64,000 nucleotides of DNA from Lewinellaceae bacterium (lineage in GTDB: Bacteria; Bacteroidota; Bacteroidia; Chitinophagales; Saprospiraceae). The stretch covers positions 124,001 to 188,000 of the forward strand of contig JACJYG010000005.1 in the NCBI GenBank assembly GCA_020636215.1, in the 5' to 3' direction. Of this stretch, positions 43,578-53,314 are shown in pieces. Under the pieces are notes generated by a model that saw nothing but the letters and a program-made list of their open reading frames with translations, ran no database searches and was not told the origin of the DNA. The translations under genes and the position numbers were made by a program. Positions within the stretch are counted from its first letter, which is position 1. Each line of letters starts with the position of its first letter.

Positions 43578-46500
43578 TCAGGCATAAGTCCCGTTCCAAA
43601 CCTTCCTGCCGGTAATCCACCTGACCAGGTACATGAAACCGACCAGGATGAAAAACAGCGGCCCGAGGAAGCCCAGCAGAGCGATAAACTTCGTCCCGTA
43701 GAATTTTGCCATCGGGCGCTTTAACCGCTCGGCAATAATGTACATGCTGGGAATCATCAGCAAGGTAAGGAAGAAAGAGAAAAACAGGCCGAAGATGATC
43801 GTCCATGCCAGTGGCCCCCAGAAAACGACACTGTCTCCACCAATCCAGATATGAGGGTTAAAATCGGACAACAGGGTTCCGAAATTGATGTTGAAGCCGA
43901 TAGCCAGAGGGATCAACCCCAGGACGGTGGACACGGCGGTGAGCAGCACCGGAATAATACGGACCTTACCGGCTTCGATGGCGGCCTCTCTGATTTTATA
44001 GCCCCGCTTTCTAAGTTCGTCGGTAAATTCTATCAGGAGGATACCGTTTTTGATCACGATACCCGCCAGGCCAATGATGCCGACCAGTACCATAATGGTA
44101 GGCATTGTCATACCGGTGATGGCGAAGCCCAGGAATACACCGATTACCGAAAATAGGATTTCAGACAAAATGATAAAAGGCTTACTCAGGGAATTGAACT
44201 GCAGGACCAGGATCAGGAAAATAAGGCCTATGGCAATCAACAAAGCTTTGCCCAGGAAGGCATTGGTTTCCTGCTGTTGCTCACTCTCCCCGGTTTGGGT
44301 GATCGTGACGCCTTCCGGCAGCGGATAGGAGGACTTAAAGCGCTCGATTTTTTGCGCCAGTTCCTGGTTGATTTTTGGTACTGCGGTAAGGTCGGTAACG
44401 CCGGATTGTAACTGTATGGTCCTTTTGATGTTTTTTCTTTTCACCATGCCCGGCGTACTGGTGAAATCAAACTTGGCCACGGAACTGATGGGCACTTGTT
44501 TGATCCTTCCGGTATTAAAATCCCGGAAGGTGATGCGCATATTTAACAGGCTTTGCAGGTTGTTCCGCTGGTCTTCCTTGTACCGGACCATGATATCGTA
44601 TTCATCTTCGCCATCCTTTAATTTACTCGCTTCATTGCCAAACAGGGCCGTACGGATGGCGCCCCCGACCTGGGCAGTACTGATGCCTTCAATAGCCGCT
44701 CTTTCCTTATCCACGGTAATGGCTACTTCCGGATTGTTCAGGTCTACATCTATGGCGAGGTTTTCAATTCCATCCACTTTGCTGGTATCCAGGTAATTGT
44801 ATAGGTTTTTGGCTGTTGTTGTAATCGCATCAAAGTCATCGCCGGCTATTTCGATGTTGACCGGCGGGTCGGTCGGCGGCCCGGCGGCTTCCTGTTCGAC
44901 GGTGACCTGAGTGCCGGGAATCCCTTTGACCACGGCCCGAACGCTGTCGAGGTAGGGGAGGGTAGGCTGGTTGGGGCGCTTGGCAAATTCCACAAAAGAG
45001 ATCTGTATCCTTCCTAAATTTGATTGGACGCTCCGGTTGTTGTCCATGGGGTTGTTGGCATTCACCGCAACATTAGAAATGATACTTTCCACAATAGAAC
45101 CGGGTTCGCCGGGCTTGAGGCTGGCCAGGGCCTGGTACGTTCTGGCTTCTAATTGTCTTAAAACCCGGTCCGTCTCCTCGGCTTTCGTACCGATTGGCAT
45201 TTTCAGGTAAACATAAATGAAGTTCGGCTGGCCGCTCGGGAAAAATGGCAAATCGGGTTTTCTTAAAATCAAAGCGAATAAGGAGACGAAGAAAAGAATA
45301 AAAACAGAGACAAACGCCCAGGCCGGCCGGCTTCCTTTCAGCAACCAGTTCAGCAGGCGTTCATACCCATTCATCAGTTTCGGCAAAACCCAACTCTGAA
45401 AGAGGTAGATGAGGTCCTTAATGACGAAACGGTTGAGGATCTGGAGAATGGCAAAAATAATGAGGAAGCTTCCCACCGCTTTTAGCCCCGCTATCCTGGC
45501 TAAAAAACCCACGATAAACAATCCCCAAAGCCACCATTTTTTTAAAATATTTAACTTGCCTGGAGGCGCTTTTTCATCCGGCTTCATGAAGCTTGCGGCA
45601 AAAACCGGGTTGATGATAAAGGCTACGATGAGAGACGCCCCTAAGGTGAAAATTAAAATAGTGGGCAGATAGATCATAAACTTGCCGACGATACCCTTCC
45701 AGAACAGCAATGGAAAGAATGGGGCCACCACCGTGGCCGTCCCGGCCAATACGGGAAGGAATACTTCTCCGGCAGCCATTTTCGCTGCTTTTATGATGGG
45801 GATCTTACCATTTTCAAAGATGCGGTGGGTGTTTTCGATGACCACGATGGCGTCATCGACGATGATCCCCAGGCCGAAGAGCAGGGCAAACAGTACAATG
45901 AAATTCAAGGTGACATTGCCACCGACGATAATGTCTGCTGCCGGTAGGAAAAGAAAAGCTACAAATACACTCAGGGGGACGCTCAGCGCCACGAAAAAGG
46001 CATTGGTTACCCCCATAAAGAACATCAATACCACCAACACCAGCAGGAAGCCGATAATGATGGTGTTGACCAGTTCGTCGAAGGAGGTGGCAGCCTGTTT
46101 ACTCTGATCGCCGGTAACCACTACGTTCAGGTCTTTGGGTAATTCCGACCCTTGCATCTCTTTTACGATGGCTTTTACCTTGTCGGCGCAATCGATGAGG
46201 TTTTCACCCGACCTTTTTACAATGTTGAGGGTGATGACATTTTTGCCGTTGAGCCGGGCAAAGCTCTCTTGTTGTTTGAGTGTGTCTTTAATTTCAGCAA
46301 TGTCCTGTAAACGGACATTGCCGCCGGTTGGCGTTTTCACCACAAGGTCAAATAACTGCAGGCTACTGGCCAATTGGCCTTGTACCCTCAACGCCCGGTC
46401 CATGTCTCCCACTTCGAGCTGCCCCCCGCTGATGTCCATATTCTCACTGGAGATGGCATTGGAGATGTCATTGAAGCTCAACATCGCTTTTTCCATGGCG

Positions 46501-47126
46501 AGCGGGTCCACATTGATCTGGATCTCTCTCTCCGGCGCCCCCACGATTTCGGCCTTGTTGACTTCCGGTAAGGCTTCGAATCGATCCTTCAGTTTATCCG
46601 CAAAGCGTTTCAGCTTCAACCCGTCGTAATCGCCGCTGAGGTTGACGAACATGATGGGCATATCACTGAAAGAAAATTCTACGACATCGGGTTGGCTGGT
46701 AAGGTTGGTGGGGAGGTCGGTTTTGGCTTTATCGACCGCATCTTTTACTTTTTGCTTCGCAATTTCCGGCGTGATATCGGTGTCGAATTCCACGATGATG
46801 ATGCTGTAGTCCGTCATCGAGATAGAATTCACTTTGTTGACCTTTACACCCGAGATGGCCTTGATCTGTTTTTCGATGGGCCTGGTCACCAGGTTTTCAA
46901 TATCCTGAGGAGAATTCCCCACGTATACGGTCGTCACGGAAATGGTAGGGACAACAATGTCTGGAAATTGTTCTTTGGGCAAAGTCGTAAATGTATAGAA
47001 CCCAAACAGCGTGATGATAATGGTGATGATGTACATCGCCGTTTTGTTATCCACCGCCCAACTCGTAGGTTTGAATTCTTTAAATACTTCCGGTGCTTTT
47101 TTTGTCCTTTGCATGGTTTTATGCAT
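43578..47126 (-). CDS. RND efflux pump inner-membrane permease (AcrB family)
   Basis: 1182 residues, slightly longer than AcrB (about 1050), with an extra insertion of two or three hydrophobic segments around 510-580. Features: N-terminal TM followed by PKEQFPDIVVPTISVTTVY, porter domains, and TM4 with the proton-relay acidic residues in LFGLGIIVDDAIVVIENTHR. It exports small molecules with proton import. The last gene of a TolC-adaptor-permease operon, 27 bp past the adaptor stop. The substrate range is unknown; hydrophobic compounds are more likely than metals, since no CusA-type Met relay was noted. Confidence 0.93.
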   Translation of the reverse strand: MHKTMQRTKKAPEVFKEFKPTSWAVDNKTAMYIITIIITLFGFYTFTTLPKEQFPDIVVPTISVTTVYVGNSPQDIENLVTRPIEKQIKAISGVKVNKVNSISMTDYSIIIVEFDTDITPEIAKQKVKDAVDKAKTDLPTNLTSQPDVVEFSFSDMPIMFVNLSGDYDGLKLKRFADKLKDRFEALPEVNKAEIVGAPEREIQINVDPLAMEKAMLSFNDISNAISSENMDISGGQLEVGDMDRALRVQGQLASSLQLFDLVVKTPTGGNVRLQDIAEIKDTLKQQESFARLNGKNVITLNIVKRSGENLIDCADKVKAIVKEMQGSELPKDLNVVVTGDQSKQAATSFDELVNTIIIGFLLVLVVLMFFMGVTNAFFVALSVPLSVFVAFLFLPAADIIVGGNVTLNFIVLFALLFGLGIIVDDAIVVIENTHRIFENGKIPIIKAAKMAAGEVFLPVLAGTATVVAPFFPLLFWKGIVGKFMIYLPTILIFTLGASLIVAFIINPVFAASFMKPDEKAPPGKLNILKKWWLWGLFIVGFLARIAGLKAVGSFLIIFAILQILNRFVIKDLIYLFQSWVLPKLMNGYERLLNWLLKGSRPAWAFVSVFILFFVSLFALILRKPDLPFFPSGQPNFIYVYLKMPIGTKAEETDRVLRQLEARTYQALASLKPGEPGSIVESIISNVAVNANNPMDNNRSVQSNLGRIQISFVEFAKRPNQPTLPYLDSVRAVVKGIPGTQVTVEQEAAGPPTDPPVNIEIAGDDFDAITTTAKNLYNYLDTSKVDGIENLAIDVDLNNPEVAITVDKERAAIEGISTAQVGGAIRTALFGNEASKLKDGEDEYDIMVRYKEDQRNNLQSLLNMRITFRDFNTGRIKQVPISSVAKFDFTSTPGMVKRKNIKRTIQLQSGVTDLTAVPKINQELAQKIERFKSSYPLPEGVTITQTGESEQQQETNAFLGKALLIAIGLIFLILVLQFNSLSKPFIILSEILFSVIGVFLGFAITGMTMPTIMVLVGIIGLAGIVIKNGILLIEFTDELRKRGYKIREAAIEAGKVRIIPVLLTAVSTVLGLIPLAIGFNINFGTLLSDFNPHIWIGGDSVVFWGPLAWTIIFGLFFSFFLTLLMIPSMYIIAERLKRPMAKFYGTKFIALLGFLGPLFFILVGFMYLVRWITGRKVWNGTYA

Positions 47127-47153
47127 TAATTATCAGCCGTCCCAAGCCTTAGT

Positions 47154-48311
47154 TTAAATATTTTTTACAACCTGGCCATCGTACAGGTCCTGATACCCTT
47201 TGGTGATCAGCTTGTCGCCCGGTTGCAGCCCACTGAGAATCTCAATCTGGTCGGCGTAAAGTTCCCCCAGGCTTACGCGTACTTTTTTGGCCGTTTTCTG
47301 GCTGTCGTTTTCGGCCATTAAATAGACGTATTTGCCCTTTTCATCAGACTGTACGATGTTCACCGGTATGACAATAGCCTTTGCGTTAGAGTGCCTCAGG
47401 ATTTTGACCGATGCAGACATGTTGGGCTTCAGGCCGGCCGCTGAAGGGATCTTACAGACCGCCGTGAATCCTACGGAAGCTGTGTTGACGGATTGGCTGA
47501 GCCGCTCGATGGTGGTCTTAAATGTTTTATTGACGGCAGGGATTTCAACCAAAACTTCGGCGCCAACTTTAGCATCCGTTGCATAATTTTCGGGTATATC
47601 CACTTCAATGGAGAGGTCGTTATTGTTGACGATCTGTATCTGTGGGCCGGCGGGGCCTAAACCAGTGAACAGTTCGCCTGGTTTTATATTCACAATTTCC
47701 GCAGTGCCGCTTTGGTCCGCATATACGAGATACGTTTTTAATTGCTCCTCTTGGATAGCGATCTGGTTTTTAAGGGCGTCTACATTGTTTTTCGCGTTCA
47801 GCAGCTGCACTTCCGTACCGATTTTCTGGTCCCAGAGGGTTTTTGTCCTTTCGTAGAGATCCTGGGCAAAAGCAAGCTGAGTCTTGGAAGATTCAATGGA
47901 TTGCCGCAACACCTGGTCATCCAGTTTGAGGATCAACTGCCCTTTTTTTACGTATTGCCCTTCTTTGATGTACAGTTCTTTTACATAGCCGCCCATGCCG
48001 TTCCTTGGCGCTGCGTAGGAGATGTTTTCGGAACTCACCGAGCCCTGAAGGTTAATATAGGCTTCAAAGCCTTCCGGCGCGATTTCGGCAACCGAGACCA
48101 GCTTGGGCTGGATGGCTTTGGACGGGTCCAGTTTTATGATTTCCGCTTCCAGCGCCGTTATTTTTTTCGCCAGGTCTGATTGCTGGTTTTTTAATTTGGC
48201 CAGTGCTGCGTTTTTAGCCGCCAGGTCATTTCCGGAAGGGCTGGAATCTTCCTGTTTATTGCAGGAACTTAGCAGGCTAAAAAGGATGAAAGCATATAGT
48301 AGCGTCCGCAT
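47154..48311 (-). CDS. RND efflux periplasmic adaptor lipoprotein
   Basis: 385 residues from the ATG at 48311; a start at 48353 would overlap the upstream gene and precede the signal peptide with a basic leader. MRTLLYAFILFSLLSSC is a lipoprotein signal with lipobox LSSC. A coiled-coil (about 25-55), a biotinyl-lipoyl-like domain split by an alpha-hairpin (GGYVKELYIKEGQYVKKGQLILKLDD, then helices) and the beta-barrel part (LSIEVDIPENYATDAKVGAEVLVEIP) follow. It links the permease to the TolC protein. Middle gene of the operon. Confidence 0.93.
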   Translation of the reverse strand: MRTLLYAFILFSLLSSCNKQEDSSPSGNDLAAKNAALAKLKNQQSDLAKKITALEAEIIKLDPSKAIQPKLVSVAEIAPEGFEAYINLQGSVSSENISYAAPRNGMGGYVKELYIKEGQYVKKGQLILKLDDQVLRQSIESSKTQLAFAQDLYERTKTLWDQKIGTEVQLLNAKNNVDALKNQIAIQEEQLKTYLVYADQSGTAEIVNIKPGELFTGLGPAGPQIQIVNNNDLSIEVDIPENYATDAKVGAEVLVEIPAVNKTFKTTIERLSQSVNTASVGFTAVCKIPSAAGLKPNMSASVKILRHSNAKAIVIPVNIVQSDEKGKYVYLMAENDSQKTAKKVRVSLGELYADQIEILSGLQPGDKLITKGYQDLYDGQVVKNI

Positions 48312-48339
48312 TGTAATGTTTTTTAGATTATGGGAGCGT

Positions 48340-49743
48340 TTATAATTTGCCAAGGGATTTGTTCATGGCGATTCTCGCAATGTAGCAATCGTACAGGGCC
48401 TGGAAGTAGGCGCCCTGCGCCCGCTGCAATTCGGTATCGGCCTGTATCAATTCGAGGCTTGATCCGACACCGGCCTCATATTTCTTTTTAGTGGTTTCAA
48501 ATACTTCTCTGGCCAGGCCTGCATTGCTTTGCTGCACCTCGAGGTTAAGCAGTGCATTGCTCAGCGAGTTCCTGGCAATGTTTTGCTCCATGTCGATAGC
48601 CCGTTTTAACTGGCTGAGGCTATTGTCAACTTTTATTAGTTTTAATTTCGCCTGGTCAATTTTGTTTTTGGTCTGAAACCCATTGAAAATCGGCTGATTC
48701 ACATTCAGGCCCAGTAAACCGGTGGTGTACCAAAACCAGGGGCTGCCTCCCGGCGGAGCGAAATCAGGGTTGCGCTGGCCGGCCCGCTGCAATTGATAAA
48801 AGGCCGATACCGACGGCAGTTTGCCCGATTGTTGTCTTTTTAAATCAATTTCCTGCAATTTTCTGGCGGTGTTCAGCAAGGCAATTTCACTTCTGTTTGC
48901 GTAATTAAAATTATCGGGGCGCTCGATTAGCATTGCCTTCAGGCTCTCCGGGTCCAGTTTTTCAGTGAGGTTGATCTCATCGTTTATGGGCAGGCCGATT
49001 GTGTTTTTCAGCAGCGCTTTGCTAATGTTGATGGAATTCACCAACTGGTTGATAGCGGCATTGGTGTTGTTTTTGCTTACGGTGAGTTTGTCGATGTCCA
49101 GTTTTTCTGCAAAACCACTTTTGTACATCTGGTTCATTTCCGCGATGAGTTGATCCAGCCTTAAGGCCGTTTCATCAAGGACGCGCTTTTGTTCTTCAGC
49201 AATCAGCACCGAATAATAGGCTTTTTGCACGGCCTCTTTGACGTTTTCTTCCGACACCTTGAGGTTGTCCTTATTATACTGCAGCACCGTTTCCTTCGCT
49301 TTCAGGGCGATAAAGATATCCGCTTCAAAAAGTATCTGGCTGGCGGTAATCCCAAATTGAACGTTCAGCGGCGCCACAAAACTGATGGCCTGCGAAGTGG
49401 TGGTCGCGTCGCTGGTGCTTACCGGATTACCATTCCCATCTTTTACCCCTAAGTCTTGTAATACCTGATAGATTGGAAAATTGGAAGAAGGGAACTGGAT
49501 CTGCGGTAGGTTGGTGTAATAAGACCCCTGGCCCGATGCGGAAATCTGCGGATAGGTCAGGCCGGATATTTCCTTGTTGTTCAGTTCCTGGATCGCTACA
49601 TCTAATCTAAGGTTTTTCAGATCCTCAGCGTTTTGTAAGGCGAGGTCAACGGCTTGGCTCAGGCTCAGGTCATGAACGGCCTGGGCGCTGACAAACCCCC
49701 ACCAGGCAATGGCAAGGGTGGTTAAAAATATTCTTGTTCGCAT
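48340..49743 (-). CDS. TolC family outer-membrane efflux protein
   Basis: 467 residues with a signal peptide (to about SAQA) and the duplicated helical pattern of TolC proteins (LSLSQAVDLALQNAEDLKNLRLDV; KKKYEAGVGSSLELIQADTELQRAQGAYFQALYD). It forms the outer-membrane exit duct for the pump encoded just downstream. First gene of the operon; 28 bp before the adaptor start. Confidence 0.93.
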   Translation of the reverse strand: MRTRIFLTTLAIAWWGFVSAQAVHDLSLSQAVDLALQNAEDLKNLRLDVAIQELNNKEISGLTYPQISASGQGSYYTNLPQIQFPSSNFPIYQVLQDLGVKDGNGNPVSTSDATTTSQAISFVAPLNVQFGITASQILFEADIFIALKAKETVLQYNKDNLKVSEENVKEAVQKAYYSVLIAEEQKRVLDETALRLDQLIAEMNQMYKSGFAEKLDIDKLTVSKNNTNAAINQLVNSINISKALLKNTIGLPINDEINLTEKLDPESLKAMLIERPDNFNYANRSEIALLNTARKLQEIDLKRQQSGKLPSVSAFYQLQRAGQRNPDFAPPGGSPWFWYTTGLLGLNVNQPIFNGFQTKNKIDQAKLKLIKVDNSLSQLKRAIDMEQNIARNSLSNALLNLEVQQSNAGLAREVFETTKKKYEAGVGSSLELIQADTELQRAQGAYFQALYDCYIARIAMNKSLGKL

Positions 49744-50004
49744 GAAGATAGCTTGTTGTTAACACTGTTTCAACGTTTGCCAGAACCCTAAGTTCAGGCC
49801 GGCCTTCTTACGGAGCACAAAGGTGAAAAAAAACAGAGAACATGGAAACGGATTCCGGTATATTTTAGGACATTTTTTACGTCCTCAGATTACGGCCCAG
49901 CTGTCTCCAGGGTTCCATGTGGCTATAGCGCCTGGCCCAGTCTTTGCTTTGCAATCCTTATAGGAAACGCCTCATGAGGGCTATGGTTTCAAAAATTCAA
50001 TTTC
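49744..50004. other. Divergent intergenic region
   Basis: Lies between the RND operon and the YceI fragment. No gene and no strong hairpin; it holds the operon promoter. No repressor gene (TetR/MarR) is adjacent, unlike many pump operons. Confidence 0.4.
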
Positions 50005-50232
50005 ATGCCATCCAAATCATTTTTTTTAGCACTGCTGCTTTTGTTCCCGGGCTTTTTCACCCAAGCACAAACCATAGACAGTTTGGCTTCGGAAGTAAGC
50101 TTTTTCATTTCCAACACGGGGTTGAATACCGCTAATGGGGCGGTTCGTGGAATGGCCGGGCGCACCCATTTCAATGCCGATAAGCTTGGCGAGTCCTATA
50201 AGGACGCACTAGCAGAGGTTTTTTGTTGGTAA
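50005..50232 (+). pseudogene. Truncated YceI family gene
   Basis: 75 residues: a signal peptide (MPSKSFFLALLLLFPGFFTQAQ) followed by TIDSLASEVSFFISNTGLNT and GAVRGMAGRTHFNADKLGES, the standard beginning of a YceI protein. A complete YceI has about 100 more residues. After LGES the frame runs into unrelated sequence and stops, just before the zwf stop region on the other strand. This is a 3'-truncated gene; the protein would not fold as YceI. Confidence 0.75.
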
Positions 50233-50267
50233 AACGGTATCGGCTAAAGTGGTTTGTGTGGTTAGCG

Positions 50268-51785
50268 CTATCCTTTTTTCGTGCTTTTAGGAAGAGAAAA
50301 CCAATGGAATCCATCTCTAGCAATGAGCGCTTCGGCCAATTCCGGGCCCCAGGAATCTGCGGAATAATTGGGGAAATCGAGGCTCGATTTGGTTTGCCAG
50401 GAGTGCAGCACGGGCATCAGCAATTCCCAGGCTGCTTCTACCTGGTCGCCGCGCATGAACAGGGTTTGATCCCCCTGCATGGTGTCGAGCAATAAGGTCT
50501 CATAAGCCTCGGGGGTTTCCTTGCCATAATTATTATCATAATCAAAAACCATATCCACCGTATTCAGGATCATCTCCAGGCCTGGCTTTTTGGCCTGCAC
50601 CTGAAGGCGGATGCTCATTTCGGGCTGAATGCTGATGATGAGCCTGTTTTGCCGCCAGTTGTCAATGGCTTCATCCGGAAAAACCAGATGCGGCACATCC
50701 CGGAATTGGATGGAAATAATGGATGCGGATTGATGGAGGCGCTTTCCGGACCGCACATAAAATGGGACGCCATGCCAGCGCCAGTTGTCGACAAAGAACT
50801 TGATTGCGGCAAAAGTTTCGGTATTCGATTTCGGGTCTACATCGGCTTCTTCCCGGTACCCCGGCACTTTTACGCCTTCTATCCAGCCTTCCCCGTATTG
50901 CCCCCGCACGGCGTTCCTTTTTATTTCTTCGGGCTGGAAGGGGCGCATGGAACGCAATACATCCACTTTCCGGTTGCGCACCTCATCGGCCTGAAAACTG
51001 ATGGGGTTTTCCATGGCGACCAGGCAGAGCAATTGTAATACATGGTTCTGGATCATGTCGCGCAACACGCCTGCGCCTTCATAGAACTGCCCCCGGCTGC
51101 CAACGCCAATTTGCTCGCTGACCGATATTTGCACATGCTGGATATAATTGCGGTTCCATATTGGTTCTAGAATGGAATTGGCAAAGCGGAAAGCCATAAT
51201 ATTCTGCACGGCTTCTTTCCCGAGGTAATGGTCGATCCGGTAGATCTGATTTTCATCAAATATATCGCACAACAGCTTGTTCAATGACCGGGCGGATTCC
51301 AGGTCATTGCCGAAAGGCTTCTCCACCACTATGCGGGTTTTATCCGGATGGCCGGAAGCCAGCTTGTTCTTTTTAATGTTTTTGGCAATAACCGGAAAAA
51401 AATCGGAAGCAACCGCCATGTAAAAAATGACCGTCGGTTCTTTATTCCATCCTTTTTTTAATTCCGCTATTTTTTCGCCTATTTCCTGATAGGCTTTATC
51501 GTCATTGATATCGGCAGCCTGGTAGGTAATGTTTTTTGAAAATTTTTCCCAATCACCATTGTCCGCCGCTCCCTTTCGGGAGAACTTATTGATGCCGTCC
51601 AATAGTTTATTCCTGAAATCAGTATCTGAATATTTTGACCGCCCGGTGCCCAAAATAGCAAACTGTTCGGGCAGCCAATTGTCCAGGAACAGATTATAGA
51701 GGGCCGGGTTGATTTTGCGCCAGTTCAAATCGCCGGTAGCGCCAAAGATCACAAAGATAACGGGTTGAGGCTTAAGGTCTAGCAT
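50268..51785 (-). CDS. zwf: Glucose-6-phosphate 1-dehydrogenase
   Basis: 505 residues, cytoplasmic. FGATGDLNWRK at the N-terminus binds NADP, EKPFGND contains the conserved EKPxG motif, and RIDHYLGKE (183-191) is the active site with the substrate-binding Lys190. It oxidises glucose 6-phosphate to 6-phosphogluconolactone, the entry to the oxidative pentose phosphate pathway. Usually zwf sits with gnd and pgl; neither is in the window. Monocistronic. Confidence 0.95.
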   Translation of the reverse strand: MLDLKPQPVIFVIFGATGDLNWRKINPALYNLFLDNWLPEQFAILGTGRSKYSDTDFRNKLLDGINKFSRKGAADNGDWEKFSKNITYQAADINDDKAYQEIGEKIAELKKGWNKEPTVIFYMAVASDFFPVIAKNIKKNKLASGHPDKTRIVVEKPFGNDLESARSLNKLLCDIFDENQIYRIDHYLGKEAVQNIMAFRFANSILEPIWNRNYIQHVQISVSEQIGVGSRGQFYEGAGVLRDMIQNHVLQLLCLVAMENPISFQADEVRNRKVDVLRSMRPFQPEEIKRNAVRGQYGEGWIEGVKVPGYREEADVDPKSNTETFAAIKFFVDNWRWHGVPFYVRSGKRLHQSASIISIQFRDVPHLVFPDEAIDNWRQNRLIISIQPEMSIRLQVQAKKPGLEMILNTVDMVFDYDNNYGKETPEAYETLLLDTMQGDQTLFMRGDQVEAAWELLMPVLHSWQTKSSLDFPNYSADSWGPELAEALIARDGFHWFSLPKSTKKG

Positions 51786-51901
51786 GAGTGTTTTTTTGAT
51801 TTTGTATTGTCAAGGCTTCAACAATGCCCATCGCAGAAGAGTTGACAATATTACAAAAAATAGGCTTAACGCTGAGCCTCCATTGTTTTGGCGGCCTTGG
51901 T

Positions 51902-52975
51902 TTACCTGCCTTCCTGTTTAAAATTAGGCTCCTGCCGGGGGTTGCCATATTCTTTTCCCATCATTTGCCAGAACGTTACAAAGAGCGCAGCGATCATCGG
52001 CCCGATTACAAAGCCTGTAATGCCGAACCAGGCCAGGCCGCCCAGTGTGGATAATAAAACCAGGTAGTCCGGCAATTTGGTGTCTTTCCCCACCAGACGG
52101 GGGCGCAAAAAATTATCGATCACGCCGATCACGCCAACGCCAACGACAGCTAATATTACACCTTGGCCGATGCGCCCCTCCAGCATTAAAACAATGGCCC
52201 AGGGCGCCCAAACCAAAGCGCAACCAAAGGGGAGCAGGGAGGCTATGATCATAAGCACCCCCCACAAAAAAGCAGCATGGATACCCAAAACCCCAAACGC
52301 CAGGCCTCCGATGACTCCCTGAATGAAAGCCACCATCAGGCTTCCCTTGACCGTCGCACGCGCCACACTTTCAAATCGGCTTAAGAGTTCCCTTTCCTCT
52401 TTGTCATGCATGGGGAATACCCAGAGCAGCTCATTGATCAATAGCTTGCCGTCTCGCAGGAAAAAGAATAAAATATAAAAGGTTAGTACTAAACTAAAGA
52501 GTAGCCCAAATACATTCTGGCTCAGCCTGATGGCGTACGTCGCAATAGCATGGGTGCCATTGGCGTATAATTCGGAAATTTTATCTTTGATCTGCTGTGC
52601 GGATATTCCAAGTTTAGCAAAGGCGTTATTTTCAATAGCAACCTGTTCCTGCAGATTCGCAACCTTGTCTTTGATAGCAATGTTTTCTTCGTTTATCGTT
52701 TCTACTATTGCACTGGCCTGGCTGACCACCGCCACGCTGACCGCCGTCAATGGGGCCACCACTAGAATGAACAGATAAACCAAGGTCAAGCCTGATGCCA
52801 GACTGGGGTTGTTCGTTATCCTGGATTTGATTTTTTCATACCTTCCGGTAAATAAAATGGCCAATATCGTTGCCCAAAATACCGATATAAAAAACGCGCC
52901 GATGAGCCTGAAAAAGGCAAGCGTAACCAATACCACCAGCAGGAGGAAAAAATACTGAGGAACTAACTTTTTCAT
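51902..52975 (-). CDS. AI-2E family transporter
   Basis: 357 residues from the ATG at 52975; an upstream ATG at 53062 gives an unlikely non-hydrophobic leader. About seven to eight transmembrane segments, with a periplasmic coiled region (about 85-130; AIVETINEENIAIKDKVANLQEQVA) and the family-typical end GLAWFGITGFVIGPMIAALFVTFW. The family was named for AI-2 export (TqsA) but also contains Na+/H+ antiporters and permeases of unknown cargo. Confidence 0.9.
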   Translation of the reverse strand: MKKLVPQYFFLLLVVLVTLAFFRLIGAFFISVFWATILAILFTGRYEKIKSRITNNPSLASGLTLVYLFILVVAPLTAVSVAVVSQASAIVETINEENIAIKDKVANLQEQVAIENNAFAKLGISAQQIKDKISELYANGTHAIATYAIRLSQNVFGLLFSLVLTFYILFFFLRDGKLLINELLWVFPMHDKEERELLSRFESVARATVKGSLMVAFIQGVIGGLAFGVLGIHAAFLWGVLMIIASLLPFGCALVWAPWAIVLMLEGRIGQGVILAVVGVGVIGVIDNFLRPRLVGKDTKLPDYLVLLSTLGGLAWFGITGFVIGPMIAALFVTFWQMMGKEYGNPRQEPNFKQEGR

Positions 52976-53059
52976 GATCGGTTGACTGACGGTTATTGTT
53001 TCAACAGCAGCAATATCTCGACAAATGTTCGGGAAAGACCTTCGGCCTTTAAAAGGCCA

Positions 53060-53090
53060 CAAAAAAAGTACGGCACTACAGAGCCGTACT
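53060..53090 (-). terminator. Intrinsic terminator downstream of the MscS-type gene
   Basis: AGTACGGC (53067-53074) and GCCGTACT (53083-53090) form an 8-bp perfect stem; on the minus strand seven T residues follow. It would end transcripts from the truncated MscS gene before the AI-2E gene. Confidence 0.8.
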
Positions 53091-53251
53091 CTAAATCATA
53101 GAACACCCAAAATTAATTGTTCCTATTCGATCCTTTCCGGATCATTCCAACCCGAAAGCATGGTAAAATATCTCCGGATTATCGGGGTAAACCCTCCCGG
53201 GCCGTTTAGCCAGCGATATTGAAGTACTCGATCGGGAAATATCCGGAATAC

Positions 53252-53314
53252 GATATTGAATTCAATCCCTTTCGCATCAAATCGGGCCTTGATGTTTTTC
53301 AGCAGTTTCAGATT
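53252..53314 (-). pseudogene. Out-of-frame remnant of the MscS C-terminus
   Basis: One minus-strand frame, different from that of the truncated MscS gene, reads NLKLLKNIKARFDAKGIEFN, which matches the last helix of MscS-type channels (of the form LLKsIKerFDaeGIEfP). It follows directly on the broken gene. A deletion of roughly 70-80 codons plus a frameshift explains both pieces. Confidence 0.65.
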
